NCBI RefSeq assembly: GCF_022965805.1 | Contig: NC_133106.1 | Location: 34,089,913-34,153,912 of the forward strand | DNA from: Primulina eburnea | Lineage: Eukaryota; Streptophyta; Magnoliopsida; Lamiales; Gesneriaceae | Direction: 5' to 3' | DNA length: 64,000 bases | Shown: in pieces, positions 50,666-62,362 of the stretch | Layout of the letters: each line of letters starts with the position of its first letter | Numbering within the stretch: position 1 is the stretch's first letter | The notes under the pieces: model-generated | Told to the model about the DNA's origin: nothing | Database searches by the model: none | The model's input: the letters and a program-made list of their open reading frames with translations, nothing else | Program-made: the position numbers and the translations under genes

Positions 50666-51045
50666 ATATATTTGATAAATTATCTTTTCTAAAAATACGA
50701 GGTGAAATTTCAATTACATTCCTTTTAAAACAATTTCAACTTTTCATTTACATCCGTATTCATGGAAAATAATAAATAAATAAAATTACCTTTTCGAATT
50801 CCTTTCCTTCACTTCGATAAACATTTCCCTAATATATCTGCAAATTCGGACACACTCGCAATCAACTTTCCAAATCCATATGGACGCTTGTCAATAAGAA
50901 CAATCACCGTAAGGAAAACACCTGTAGTTTACGCAATACATCTGAAATTTCCCCCAAATTTGAATCTTACTGCATATTTCTTCCCTGCCACAGGCCGCGT
51001 ACGCAGAGCAGCTCTGTATCCGTTGCTGCTCCATCCCAAAACAAG

Positions 51046-51223
51046 GTAAAAGTTTCCAACTTTGACACGCAGATGGTAGTATTCATGTGTATTTGATTGC
51101 ATGTATGGTCTTACTTTGAATTAGGTTCTTTTCAATAAAAAGAATTGTTGGTTGGTTACCCTGTTCTTGACTTCATCTGAACTTGTGTTTATAATTAATT
51201 TATTTATCTATTTTGGGGATTAG
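51046..51223 (+). other. Possible 5'-leader intron of the ARID gene
   Basis: CCCAAAACAAG|GTAAAAG gives a good donor, and TTTTGGGGATTAG|ATATACC an acceptor 65 bases before the start codon. The upstream stretch (about 50990-51045) is less AT-rich and looks like a transcribed leader. Confidence 0.4.
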
Positions 51224-51287
51224 ATATACCTACCGAGAGAGAAAAAAGCGCAGAAAAGTTCCACTGAGAGGGGGGAAACAAAAGTTA

Positions 51288-54200
51288 ATGGAAAGATGGA
51301 CGGAGTTAAAAAATGGTGTTGGAAATGGTAAAGAGAAATTTGAGGCTGATTTTGATACAAAGATTCCGGTTGAGGAATGTAGGTTTGATCCGTGTAAGGA
51401 GAGCCTAAGGGGTTTATTTGATCAGGTTCTTGTTGATTTTGTGGTAGAAAATTCTGTAGACAAGTGCGTTAGACCTATTCCAGCCTTTTGCGGCGATGAG
51501 AAGCCGGTGGATTTGTTTAAACTGTTTTGGGTGGTGAGGAAAGTGGGAGGTTATGAAGCTGTTTCGAGAAATAATTTGTGGGGTTTTGTTTCGGGAGAAT
51601 GTGGATTGGGTTTTGGGCTGATTCCATCCATTAAATTGATCTATGTAAAGTATTTGAAAGAGTTTGATCAATGGTTACGGCAGGGGTTTAATGACAGAGC
51701 TTTGGAGAATTGGAATATTGAACTTGTTCAAAAGTTGGATGCATTGTCAAGGGAGTTGGAAACAAGGTTCCATGTTGTATTGGACCACCGAGAAGGGAAA
51801 GAGAAAGATGATAAGTTTGTGGACCGTATCAGGGACATGAGCAATATAAATACTAGAGAGACCACATGTCTTTTCTCACCAATTGGAGGGATTATGAATG
51901 GACAAATGAATGATCAAAATTGTTTCTTTAATGATAACGATGAAAAACTATGTATCAACTGTGACGACGACTTTACAGCATCATCTGAGAGGATTTCCAA
52001 TAAAATCATTGAGATATGCGGGGATGAAGATGAAAATGTTGAAGATGATAATGGAAAATTCTTTATCGATGATGATTTTGCAGCATCAGGCTGATTGGGT
52101 ATCCAAAAAGGCTGCTAATGAAGTAAATGATTTTCCTGAAGGATTTCTTGGTGGCGGTGGAAAATCATGTGCTGAAGACCGTGTCAGTATCATGGCATCA
52201 GGGAAGAAAGTAATTGAGAATGTATTAGCTAGGAGAGGTGTTGAGAAAGTTATCAGCAAAGCGCATGATCTCCCTGAGAAAATTGCTGATGACGAAAAAC
52301 GGTTCATAACACAAAAAGGCAATGTTGAAAATACCCTAGATTCTCTGAAGAGAAAGCGAGAACATCGATCCTTATTAGAAATGCTAGGTTGGCTGAAGTA
52401 TATTGCGAAAAAGTCTGATGATCCTGCAAATGGGTTGATACCCGAGTGTTCCAAGTGGAAGGACCATGGGAATGAGGAGCTCTGGGTCCAAGTTTTATTG
52501 GTTCGGAAGACATTGATGATAAGAAGGCCTGCTGATGCAAATGCACGTGAACATCTGAAGGTAAATTGTTTATCTTTCTAAATTATTATTTCCGATCAAT
52601 TTTAAGAAGCTATTTAACTTACTCCATTAGTGTTGTCCTACATTTCTTGTGTGTTGCTGCTTTTATCAATTATATTTGCCCAAAGCCCGAATAAAATTTT
52701 GGAATCTGATGGAGTTTCTATATATGCCTTTTTCCTTCATTTTGCGAGAGGAGTTTAATGACTGAGAAGGCTAGTAGCTATTTTTGCCTCAGGTCAACCA
52801 GTGGAAATCGTTTGTCAAATTAATCTTCATTATATGAAGGGCATCATTATACTTTGCAGAAATATTTCAGTTGCCGTTGCTATAGGTTTGACATGCACTG
52901 CCTTGCATGTGTAGTTTTGAAATTCATTGGCAATGATAAGTTACACATGAACAGACAACCCTCCAAAATCTTTTTTTTCTGCCTGTGCTCTTTTATTCGC
53001 AAGTCAATCTGCTACATTTTTGCCATCTCTGAAGATATCGTCGGTTGCATCTTTCATATCTCCTTATTTCCAGGGATATTAAAGACATCAAGACCCTTAG
53101 TTAAAGCTGAACTTAAACTAGTAATTTGCATTTACCTCCCCTACACTCTTATGTATTTGACATTCACTTCGCTTGACATGTAATAATTTTTACTCTTAAT
53201 AAGGGAGGTGAGTATCAAATGCATCAAGTGTAGGAGATGTGAATGCAAATAATATGAACTTAAACCTTCAAGGATATCCCGACCCCTGGATATATAACTG
53301 AATCTCATTCAAAATTATACCCTTCTGAACCCTGCTAGATCAAGTTTGTTATTTTTTGTTGATGAGAGGTGTCTAGACCTAGCTTGTGTTCTTTAAATTA
53401 TGGACTATTTTTGCTTTGCGACATGTTTTATTTGTCAACATAATATATTATATTTCCTCATTATTGCCTAATGGTTTGGGCATCGAATTAGGTCTTCCAA
53501 ATTCATATCATGGATCGTCTTGCAGTTTTAGTTTGGGCTTGGAAACATTTTTAAATATATGAGAATTGTTTCGTGCTTATGAATTTTAAGGATTTGTGAG
53601 TCCTCAATTTCATGCTGTTTCTAGGAGGCAGAATAATATAGAAATGGTTATATTTGAACTTATTAATGATTGAATGTATTGCTGTTTTGATGCTCATCTT
53701 TTATGTTCCGCCGCCGTTTCTAAGTTTCCGACTTTCTCATCATGAACCAGGATAAACATAAGAAGCCAAGGATGCATCCTTCAATGTACGAGGCCCATGT
53801 TTCCAATCACCAATCAGTGGAAAAACTTAGATACAGAGATAGAGTACCTTCGTCAACAAGTCCTTACTCGTGTCCATGTTGCAATTTAGACGCAGCACCT
53901 CAAAGTAGAGTTATTAGCCATCACGAAGCTAAAACAAGTGATTGCTTAAAAACACCCGTAAAGCCAGTTTCTACAAATGTTAAGGAACCTGCTATAGATT
54001 TGAACGATGATGAGTCCTATGATGTGCCAGCTGAGAAGCATGTTTCTGTGGGTCCTCCTTTTCAAGCTGAAGTCCCTGCATGGACGGGTGAGCGTTTCAA
54101 AAGCGACTCCAAGTGGCTCGGCACAAGAATGTGGCCTCAAGAAAATGGTGAAAAAAAATCTGTTGGTAAACTCGATCCCATCGGTAAGGGAAGACATGAT

Positions 54201-54656
54201 TTTTGCAGTTGCTCGTTTACCAATTCTGTTGAATGTGTTCGGTTTCACATAGCTGAGAAGCGGTTCAAACTAAGGCGTGATCTTGGATTACTATTCTACC
54301 GTTGGCGCTTCGATCGTATGGGAGAGGAAGTTTCACTTTCTTGGACAAAAGAAGAGGAAAGTAGATTCAGAGACATGATGAGGTCACATTCTGCATACCC
54401 AAACAAGTTCGGGAACAATTCTCACCGGTTCTTACCATCTAAGACGAGAGAAAAGTTGATTAGCTACTACTTTAATGTATACCTTGTGCAGCGCAGAAGT
54501 TACCAAAATCGAGTGACTCCGAAAGAAATCGATAGCGATGATGAGGAAAAAGAATGTGGGTTGGTAGGCGATAGTTTTGGATATAAAGCTCTCAATATAC
54601 CTGGTTCAAGTTTAGTTTCTTGCACCCATAACAAGCAGTCGTCTGAACTACCCTAA
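51288..54656 (+). CDS. ARID plus ELM2/SANT-like chromatin protein (ARID1/2-like), frameshifted
   Basis: Exon 1 (51288-52560) starts MERWTELKNG. An ARID DNA-binding domain at about residues 41-131 contains VDLFKLFWVVRKVGGYEAVS and IKLIYVKYL. Exon 2 (53751-54656), joined in phase 0 after CTGAAG|GTAAAT, holds MHPSMYE, an ELM2-like start (VGPPFQAEVPAWTG) and a SANT-like region (SWTKEEESRFRDMM, LISYYFNVYLVQRR). The architecture matches Arabidopsis ARID1 (At2g46040) and ARID2, nuclear proteins; ARID1 acts in the male germline. Within exon 1 the frame changes at about 52089. The ARID frame runs into a TGA at 52092-52094, while downstream family sequence (KRKRE, SLLEMLGWLKYIAKK, EELWVQVLL) is in the next frame. 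As written, translation gives 268 residues, ARID only. This is either a real truncation or an assembly error. Confidence 0.78.
53119..53254. mobile_element. Small Mutator-type MITE in the ARID intron
   Basis: An element of 136 bp with inverted ends of about 50 bp (left TAGTAATTTGCATTTACCTC, right TAGGAGATGTGAATGCAAAT). It is flanked by a perfect 11-bp direct repeat TGAACTTAAAC (53108-53118 and 53255-53265). The target length fits Mutator-like elements. It inserted within the intron and leaves the splice sites untouched. Confidence 0.85.
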
Positions 54657-54699
54657 CACAAACGATTGTTCTTTCGTTTCAAAATCTTTGCTTTACCAA

Positions 54700-55640
54700 T
54701 CACATGGGGTGCTAGGAGGGATGGGGAACACAAAAAATTTTGATTTTGGAGTATCCTGTTGGCATTTGTACCGTCAGGTTGAAATTGTAAATATCTTACC
54801 GATGTCAAAAGCAGATAACCGAAGTTTTGATTTTAGTTACAGGGGAGGCTTGGCAATTTCACAAAAACTCATGCGTGAGATTATTTTACATGTTAATTTT
54901 ATCAGATATATATTTTATTTATATCATCATGAAAAAATATTATTTTGATTATGAGTATTATTAGCATAGATTATCTGTTTTATGTATCATGAAAAGTAAT
55001 AATTTTGGTGTAAAAAATAATATTTTTTATGAGTTTGATCAAGTTGGAGGTCTGTTTTATAAAATTGAGATTTTACAAAAGTCTTTGTGTGTATTTTTTT
55101 AATCATTGAAATTGAAATGGTTTCTTTGTATATATATTTTACTTTTGATTGATGAATGATTGATTTGGTTAGCTACTGTCACCAAATAGAATAGGCAAAA
55201 ACATTATTTTTGTGATACAATTACTATGACCAAAGTACACAGAACTTAATAAATATGATATAATCACATCACATAAGCGACTGACATATATAACCATTTT
55301 TTATGATATCACATGAGTCAAGTTTTGGTGTCCGCAGTACTAAATTTATAAACTCATTTTTTTCTGCGGATTCTACTATTTCATATCACTGTTATATTAA
55401 AAGTTAAAAAATCTCAACTTCTATAAAACTCTTCCCACAATCTTTAACATATAAAACAACTGGTTGAAGAAATTAACGTAAAAAATTAAAGTATTACAAA
55501 GATCAAAGTATACTAAACCTTGCTCAATGATATTAAGATGTCAATGATATTTTTATGCTGGTTGACGATTTGATTTTTTCTTCATAGGATAATTTTGATA
55601 ATTCAGAAGCATAAACATCCTCGTTACTATTAAGATTTAA
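54700..55640. other. 3' flank and spacer, no gene seen
   Basis: Likely 3' untranslated region of the ARID gene followed by AT-rich DNA. A stretch near 54900-55080 faintly resembles the GTGAGACGG MITE middle but has no recognisable ends. Confidence 0.4.
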
Positions 55641-56301
55641 CATGACTAGAGGGTGTTCAAATGAAGGTCTCATTCAATTCAATGGGCTCGTAAAACTTTA
55701 TGCTCGAAAGAGAGGAATCACTGGAGTTGCACATGCAGGCCATGGTGCAAGCTGTCACTAGTCGCGGGATCATATCCAGCCACTCTGATCACGTATGGGC
55801 AGCGTGTTTCTTGCTCCTCGGATTTGGAAAGGACCCTATGGTCGTTGAGCTCAAAATATCTGAACTTTTTGTTGGTCGTAAAAGAAGTGATCTTACCACT
55901 TGCAATACGAACATTCATCACCTTCTCTCGTTGCTGTGCTGCACTCGAACTACTTCACCTATGTACAGATGCATTAGAAGCGGCAGATCAAGAATTTGTT
56001 ACCCCTGTTGAAAACTGGTTGGATAAGTCATTTTGCTGGAAACCCGTTCAGACAAACGCTCAGTTGAATCCTTGTATTTGGCAAGAACTCGCATTGGCTA
56101 GGGCGACTATGCTTTGAAGTTAGAGCCAAGTTAATGGTGAGAGGGGGACAGTGTGATGCAGGAGAAGATTTGATAAGGAAGGCTGTTTTTATAAGGACTT
56201 CTATATGCGGTGAAAATCATCCGGATACCATATCTGCTCGTGAGACGCTTAACAAACTTACCAGGCTCCTTGCAAACGCTCAAAATCATACTTCACAATA
56301 G
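55640..56301 (+). pseudogene. Frameshifted TPR-like gene fragment
   Basis: Protein-like sequence continues through three frames. From 55700 it reads MLEREESLELHMQAMVQAVT and HVWAACFLLLGFGKDPMVVE. From about 55880, in another frame, it reads AIRTFITFSRCCAALELL and TPVENWLDKSFCWKPVQTNA up to LARATML and a stop. Then, after an apparent extra T at 56113-56115, it reads EVRAKLMVRGGQCDAGEDLI and GENHPDTISARETLNKLTRL to the stop at 56299-56301. The last part resembles a tetratricopeptide repeat tail of the kind found at the C-terminus of SET/MYND or kinesin-light-chain-like proteins; I cannot name the parent. The lack of introns across about 660 bases fits a retrocopy or a terminal exon. The two frame breaks make it non-functional as read. 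Confidence 0.65.
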
Positions 56302-56309
56302 ATATTTTG

Positions 56310-57020
56310 AGTTTCTTGTAAGCGGTGTTTACTGCAGAGTTGTAGTACAGATTTTGAACAAGTTTTCTGCGTAAATCCGGAGAAATTTTATACCATTTTC
56401 AAAGATATGGCTGTATTACTATTTATTTATTTTAGCATTTCGCCTTGTAAATAACAAAAGTTGATTTTACACTCTATTTGTAGTTGAAGTCTTGAGTAGC
56501 AAGAATAGTGAAAACAATAAACAACAAAAATTAGTTAATTGGTTTAGTTCTAAAGTTTTTAGCCGATGACTAATTAGAGTCATCCATTCTGAACATAATC
56601 GATTTTTTTTACTTCTTAAATAAATAATTTTTGGGATATTGATAAAATTATAAAGTATATAAAATCAAATATGAAGAGTAATATTAAACTAACCGTTCGA
56701 TGTTATTTGTCTTTATACTAAGTTGGTCACAAAATTATGGAAATGGTAATTATTCTCTTCCTTGTTAATTCCTTTTCCCAACTATTTTTACTCTAAAGAA
56801 AAATTTAAGTAGTTCAAGCACATCCGTACATGCATATCAGATAATATGCGGAAACTAAAGACAAATCAAATGTGGGATGTATTTAATTAAGAATTTTAAT
56901 GATTTTTAGTGATTTTTCAAATGATACACTTTTATAGATTTGATAGATATTTATTGACAATGTGTATTCTCAATTTCTCGTTTGGAAATTTTTGTTGAAA
57001 ATGTGTGGACATGAGAAGTT
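56310..57020. other. Intergenic, no gene seen
   Basis: AT-rich spacer between the TPR-like fragment and the Helitron. Nothing to annotate. Confidence 0.5.
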
Positions 57021-57023
57021 ATA

Positions 57024-57295
57024 TCTATACTATATTATTAAGTGTGAAGACATGATAATAACTACCTAGAGAGGACACCAATTTTTATTTTTCAATTTTA
57101 CCTTTATATGATACTAATATCACACTTTTGTTTTTTTTTTTTAATTTCAACAAACACTTTTATTTTTATTTTTTTTTTATTTCAACCATTCAAATATCAA
57201 TTTAGTCCTTCTATAATTTGTCAAATTTCACTTTAGTCCATCGATAATGATAAAAAATATTGTATATACACGCATCGCGTATGCAGAATAACTAG
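57024..57295 (+). mobile_element. Small non-autonomous Helitron
   Basis: It starts TCTATACTATATTATTAAGTG and ends with a short GC-rich hairpin (GCATCGCGTATGC), eight bases, then CTAG (57292-57295). A 5' TC and a 3' hairpin followed by CTRR are the diagnostic Helitron ends; there is no inverted repeat or target duplication, as expected. It is 272 bp with no RepHel protein. The base after CTAG is G rather than the usual T. Related sequence in reverse (GTGTCCTCTCTGGTAGTATT) lies at about 57825-57848, suggesting a second fragment nearby. Confidence 0.65.
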
Positions 57296-57299
57296 GATG

Positions 57300-58250
57300 A
57301 AGTATTTTGGAAGTAAATAAAGTGTTGGACTACACACCACAATAGTTTTTATAGGACATTAAAGTTTAATTAAATAAATATCAGTATCAGATGCATATAC
57401 AATTTTATTTTTGAAATGTTTTAAAATAAAAAATAATAATAAAACCTTATATATAATTTTTTTTTAATAACATGTGTATATCAATATTTTTTTTGATAAC
57501 GAATGTTAATAAGCATTTGACCTGTCAAAAATGAAGGATTTGACACAATATAATCAAACTTAATGTACTATGCACACGCGAGGTGGACAATTTTTTATAC
57601 TGGATCGTGAATGAAAAACTATGGAGAATAATATTTGAATGTGAAATAAAAATAAATAAAAAAAGGTGTGAAAGTCAAAAATAAAAAAAAATTAAAGTGA
57701 CAATTTGGAGGGTTTAAAATTGAATGATTATTACACAAAATAAATAAAATAAATGTTGTTGAAATTTTTAAAAAACAAAAAACAAAGTTAATTTAAGTAC
57801 ATATAAGGTAACATTGGAGAAAATTGTGTCCTCTCTGGTAGTATTATATTGCTCATCTAATTTATATATAAGTATTCTTTAAAAATTTGAATAAAATTTA
57901 TATTTTTATTAATATTTGTATATTTAATTTTTTTACATGTTGAATGTTTATGAAAAAGAAATAGTGGGCTATAAAAGAAAGAAGAGTAATTTTAGACTTC
58001 TAAAAATTACACTAAATTACTATTTTATTTTTATAATGACTCTATCTAACTCATACAAGGTTGTATATATTATTAATTTTTAAAATATAAGGTGTGGAAA
58101 ATAAAGATTAGGTGGACCTAATTTTGGGGGGTTGACAGGGGCACTGAATACAGAATCTGGTCTAATGACAACGTTGATGATCCCATGCTGTCCAAAAGAG
58201 CATAATGTCATTAATACCATAAACCAATTGCTGACCTTCTAGAAATCCGC
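57300..58250. other. Upstream region of the BTB-WD gene
   Basis: AT-rich DNA that includes a reversed Helitron-like fragment near 57.8 kb. From about 58250 the sequence becomes CT-rich (CACCCGTCTCTCCC), marking the probable transcription start and long 5' leader of the gene at 58669. Confidence 0.4.
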
Positions 58251-58668
58251 CTCCGCTATTTTTTCCACCACACCCGTCTCTCCCATTCTTCCATCATTCA
58301 AACCAAACCGTTCGTTCTCTGTACGCCTGCGTTGTTTTTCTCTTTCGTCTGCTCTACTGTTTCTTGCGGGTTCACCCTTAATAAACTCTTAACTCTTCCA
58401 TCTTGAATCAATTACACATTTCACAGACCGTGGAGTATTGGCAAAAGGCTTTCAAGATTCTTCACATGTTGCGCAAAATTGAAGTCTTTCTTCTAGGTTC
58501 TTGGACGTTTGAGATCGATTATTGCTTTTACCATCCAGTTAACGGTATTGATTGTTAGAAGATTCCCAGAATCGGAATAATAAAGTCTTGGTTTTTGGTT
58601 CGTTTGAACTCCTCGGTGTTGAGATTGGTTTTTTTTTTTTAATTATTTATTTATAGGGAAAAAGAAAG

Positions 58669-60063
58669 ATGCCACCTTTTTTAGGATCGAAGCCAATTTC
58701 AAATGGGTTTCATCTGGATTCAAATTCAAACATAGTTACGATCGATGTGGGTGGCCAGCTTTTTCAAACCACCAAACAGACTCTTTCTCTTGCTGGTTCC
58801 AAATCATTGTTCTCCAAGATTTCCGATTCTGGTCATGTTATCCCCTTTATTGACAGAGACCCTGAACGTTTTTCAATATTGCTTTCCCTCCTCAGGACTG
58901 GAAATCTTCCCTCAAAAGCCAAAGCCTTTGATATTCAAGACCTGATTTTTGAGTCCCAGTTTTATGGTGTCGAAAATCTTCTCATCAATTCTCAATCAAA
59001 CCCTTCTCAATTTGATGCCTTTAATCTCGAAAAATCATATATTTTGCCTTTGAATGGCCGAGACTCGCCCTCTTCTATTTCCACCACACCTTATGGATCA
59101 CTCCATGTCGCTCACGGAAGTAAAATCACATCTTTTGATTGGTCATTGAATAGGAAATCCACTATTTTAACCCAACTCACAGCTATTGATTCATTACTAG
59201 CATTGTCCCCTGTAGTAGCGGCTGCAGGTGCCACCGACTTTTCTGGGCTACAGATCGTCGATCTTGACAAGGGTTTCGTCAAAGAGACCTTGAATTGGGA
59301 GAATGTCACTAGGTCTGGTTCCACAGTTCAGGCCATTGGGGCATCACAAGAACACTTGTTCACTAGCTTTGAGTCAAGTAGGAGAAATTCGAATTGCATA
59401 ATGATATATGATCTTAACAATAGTTTAAGCCCTGTGACTAAGGTCGGCCACTATGAAATTTTCGGTGCTGATCTTGATTCTGCAATCCCAGCAACAAAAT
59501 TGCAATGGGTCTCGACTCATAATTTGTTGATGGCATCTGGTTCTCACAGCGGACCATCTGGAGTATCGGGAAATATTAAGTTTTGGGACATTAGGAGTGG
59601 CAATGTAGCTTGGGAACTTAAAGAAAAAGTTGATTGCTTTTCTGATGTGACGGTCTCGGATTCGCACTTAGCAATGTTTAAGGTCGGTATGAGCACAGGG
59701 GAAGTGTTCTTCGCGGATTTGAGATACATGGATGCAGACATACCTTGGGTTTGTCTTGGTGATGGAAGAAAGATCGTGAACGGGAAGAAAGAAGGGTTCG
59801 GATGTAGAATCGAAAGCCATGGGAATCAGGTGTTTTGTAGTAAAGGAGGAAATCTTGAGATATGGTCAGAAGTTTTGATCGGATCGTTGGCGAAACTGGA
59901 CATTGGTTTGTCAGAGAGAATGTTTAGGAAAAACATGATGGGAAGAGCAAAGGATATGGGAGATAGCCGGATAACGAATTTGAGTTTCGGAGGGAACAAG
60001 ATGTTTGTTACAAGGAAGGATCAACAGTGCGTGGAAGTTTGGAATTCGGTTAGAGGTGTCTGA
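58669..60063 (+). CDS. BTB (T1-type) domain protein with WD40-like repeats
   Basis: A single exon of 464 residues. The N-terminal potassium-channel-tetramerisation-type BTB domain (about 22-108) carries IVTIDVGGQLFQTTKQTLSL and FIDRDPERFSILLSLLRTG. The rest forms a WD40/YVTN-like propeller, with blade-end motifs such as GNIKFWDIRSG, GEVFFADLRY, GNLEIWSE and CVEVWNS. The architecture and length match a plant family (Arabidopsis At5g41330, At2g24240 and At4g30940) thought to serve as CUL3 substrate adaptors; the target is unknown. The leader of about 400 bases upstream ends in a T-run and TTATAGGGAAAAAGAAAG before the ATG, and the reading frame is open with consistent codon use to the TGA. Confidence 0.92.
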   Translation: MPPFLGSKPISNGFHLDSNSNIVTIDVGGQLFQTTKQTLSLAGSKSLFSKISDSGHVIPFIDRDPERFSILLSLLRTGNLPSKAKAFDIQDLIFESQFYGVENLLINSQSNPSQFDAFNLEKSYILPLNGRDSPSSISTTPYGSLHVAHGSKITSFDWSLNRKSTILTQLTAIDSLLALSPVVAAAGATDFSGLQIVDLDKGFVKETLNWENVTRSGSTVQAIGASQEHLFTSFESSRRNSNCIMIYDLNNSLSPVTKVGHYEIFGADLDSAIPATKLQWVSTHNLLMASGSHSGPSGVSGNIKFWDIRSGNVAWELKEKVDCFSDVTVSDSHLAMFKVGMSTGEVFFADLRYMDADIPWVCLGDGRKIVNGKKEGFGCRIESHGNQVFCSKGGNLEIWSEVLIGSLAKLDIGLSERMFRKNMMGRAKDMGDSRITNLSFGGNKMFVTRKDQQCVEVWNSVRGV

Positions 60064-60389
60064 GTTTCATTTCTAAATCTTTTGATATGCTGTGCTAAAT
60101 CTTTCATCGCAGTGAATATCAAATGGATGCTGTAAAGAATTTGAATGGTCTCTGATTTTATTTAGCTGATCTTATTATAGAATTGTATAGCTTTCTTGAA
60201 CATGTGGGATTGTTTTTGTTGTCGTTTTGCTTATTTTATGTGTGGCAAGTTCATTAGACAAAGGTTGCCCTGTTAAGATGATTATGCCCAGGCAAGTTCA
60301 ATGTTTCATGATGCCTTTTTTTAAACAAGTCGGGAAAAAATATTTTATCATTGCATATTCATAAAAATAAGGTCAAACAAGCAATATAA

Positions 60390-60480
60390 TGCGTCGTTAA
60401 ATAAGTGTCCGACTTGGTAGAATATGTGAATTTTTTTACCAATGACCGGAGTTTGATTCCTCCTGTCAATATTTTCTCGA
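60390..60480 (+). repeat. Possible tRNA-derived SINE fragment
   Basis: GACTTGGTAGAATATG resembles a tRNA A box and, about 35 bases on, GACCGGAGTTTGATTCCTCC resembles a B box (GGTTCGATTCC). That spacing fits an internal polymerase III promoter. No 3' poly-A tail or target duplication was defined, so it may be a decayed SINE or a chance match. Confidence 0.4.
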
Positions 60481-60719
60481 ACAAATATGCACATGATTTT
60501 CTACAATGTATATTACCTGACTATGATGTTAGCTTGTGTTATTTTTTTTTTTTTTTTTAAGAAAAGGAATTATTGGTTTTTTTTTCTGAAGAAAAAACTC
60601 AAAACAGATCAAGGAACATTCATTATGGGGCCCTTTTCAGTTGAATTATCTAAAATTCTCAGAAATTTGAGCTGGCCCATGGTAGGCCCAAATAAATGTT
60701 GACAGGCTAATAAAATCCA

Positions 60720-61827
60720 ATTACAGCGTGGCTAACGATTTATAGATTACGGAACCATCACGAGATATTGAATTCGAAATTTAATTATAACAAATTATTA
60801 ACCAACAAAAAATCCAACTATTGCATCACTTATTCTAAACCACTAGTGGCCGGACACACGGTTCATAAAGTATTTTAACTTTGACATGTACGCAATGCAT
60901 GTACATGTTTCGAGAGGAAGCTTCAGTATGTTTTACTCTGGTTAGAGCTACAGTTAAAATCATTATTTTTTTTAATGTAAATGTAATTATTTAAAAATTT
61001 ATTATATACACTTGATTTCGACTTCGACATCGACCTCGACCGGCTCCATATCCAGTATATATACCACAACCAAACTATTAGCCTAGTACCCAAATTCAAT
61101 AATGAACGCTAAACGCTTCCATATTTATTATTCGAAATTCAGAAATTAAAAATTAAATTGCGAAAATTGTATTCGATGGGGATAAAATAGGAAGTTTGTT
61201 TTAAATGTTGTTTTTCTAACGATTTTCTTAATCTGTCTGGACAAAGTAAACAAACCTATAAATTTGAGACATACGAGTATATCTAACAAGTATTTCGATC
61301 TGCATAAAAGAAAATTTCCATGGAATTTTGTAGAACATAATAAAAAAGGTATTTGGTTAAAAAGGTTGGATAATTGGATTTACAAAAGCTGTAATAACAC
61401 CCAATGAAATTAAATCAATCATTCACATTATTACAAAACTATTATGATATACAAACACGATTTATTTGGAGCATTATTAAATATATTTAACTTTCAACCA
61501 TGCAAATCTCTTTCTAAATATACATTAATGTCAATTATAGTAATAATAATGAAGTTATATTTAGATACCATCGAAGTACCTAATATCCCATCCATGTCAT
61601 ATATATACATGGAGCACAACAATTATGTCTATATACAATGATGTCACTTAATCTAAAACATTTAAATCAGATGCATAGTTTCTTATTTAAAAATAAATAA
61701 ATACATTTGACGTTTGTTGAGATAAAATAATAATGAATGAGATGATAAATTAAAAAACAATTATATAACACATGTATAATTTAATTCAAATTATTGTAAA
61801 ACTTGAGTGAGACGCTTTAAAACAGAC
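60720..61827. other. Intergenic, no gene seen
   Basis: AT-rich spacer. CTTGATTTCGACTTCGACATCGACCTCGACC near 61010-61040 is a short local GACNTC repeat with no evident role. Confidence 0.45.
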
Positions 61828-61835
61828 CAAATTGT

Positions 61836-62362
61836 TAGGGGTGTGCAATCGGTCTATTCGGTTAGGTCACCGATTTAACCGATTTTATTTTGGAATAATC
61901 GAACCGATCGAAATATTCATAGAAATTGAATTAACCGAACTGATTTTCAAATACCGAAATAACCGATATTTTTTGTTAAAAAAAGTACAAATTTTAACAC
62001 ATACAAAAAAAAAAAAAACAGTAGAGAGCTCATAGCTAACAAGAAACATTGAACAAAAAATATCAATAACAAATAAAAATATTGAAGATAAAATTATTGG
62101 ATAAATGAGCTCCCTTCTAATATATGAAAAGTTGAACTTCTTTCTAATGTATTTTTAATGCCCATATACAATATAAATTAATATATATACTAAATCGGTT
62201 AGTTCTGATTAGCCGAATTTTTCAAAAATAAAACCGAAATCGAACCGAGTTAATCGATTGTTTAAAATTTCAAAACCGAACTTCTGAATTAACCGAGCCG
62301 AATTCCAAATTAATTCGGTTCGATCGGTTAATTGGGTTTAACCAAAATTTTGCACACCCTTA
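61836..62362. mobile_element. Complete non-autonomous hAT element with 8-bp TSD
   Basis: The left terminus is TAGGGGTGTGCAATCGG and the right terminus, reversed, TAAGGGTGTGCAAAATTTTG. A perfect 8-bp direct repeat CAAATTGT flanks them (61828-61835 and 62363-62370). Subterminal regions are dense in CGGTTAACCG-like motifs (AACCGAAC, TTCGGTTA). It is 527 bp long with no transposase. The family differs in sequence from the 1.9-kb hAT element but has the same structure. Confidence 0.88.

Larger units (their letters stand above)
44580..50930. other. Repeat-rich intergenic region
   Basis: More than 6 kb without a supportable gene. Around 44.6-44.95 kb, motifs such as GGCTCGCGAGCCGAGC and GACTCGAAA recur, as in the ends of hAT-type elements, but I could not define borders. 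The region also holds the duplicated block at 46 kb, a dispersed repeat near 48.6 kb, a TIR element at 49.1-49.4 kb and a decayed MITE at 50.5 kb. Confidence 0.45.

Noticed and set aside
51910..52094. Upstream part of the second ARID-exon frame as a separate gene
   Set aside because: Before about 52090 this frame is Met/Ile-rich and non-conserved; only its downstream part is real, as a continuation of the ARID gene.
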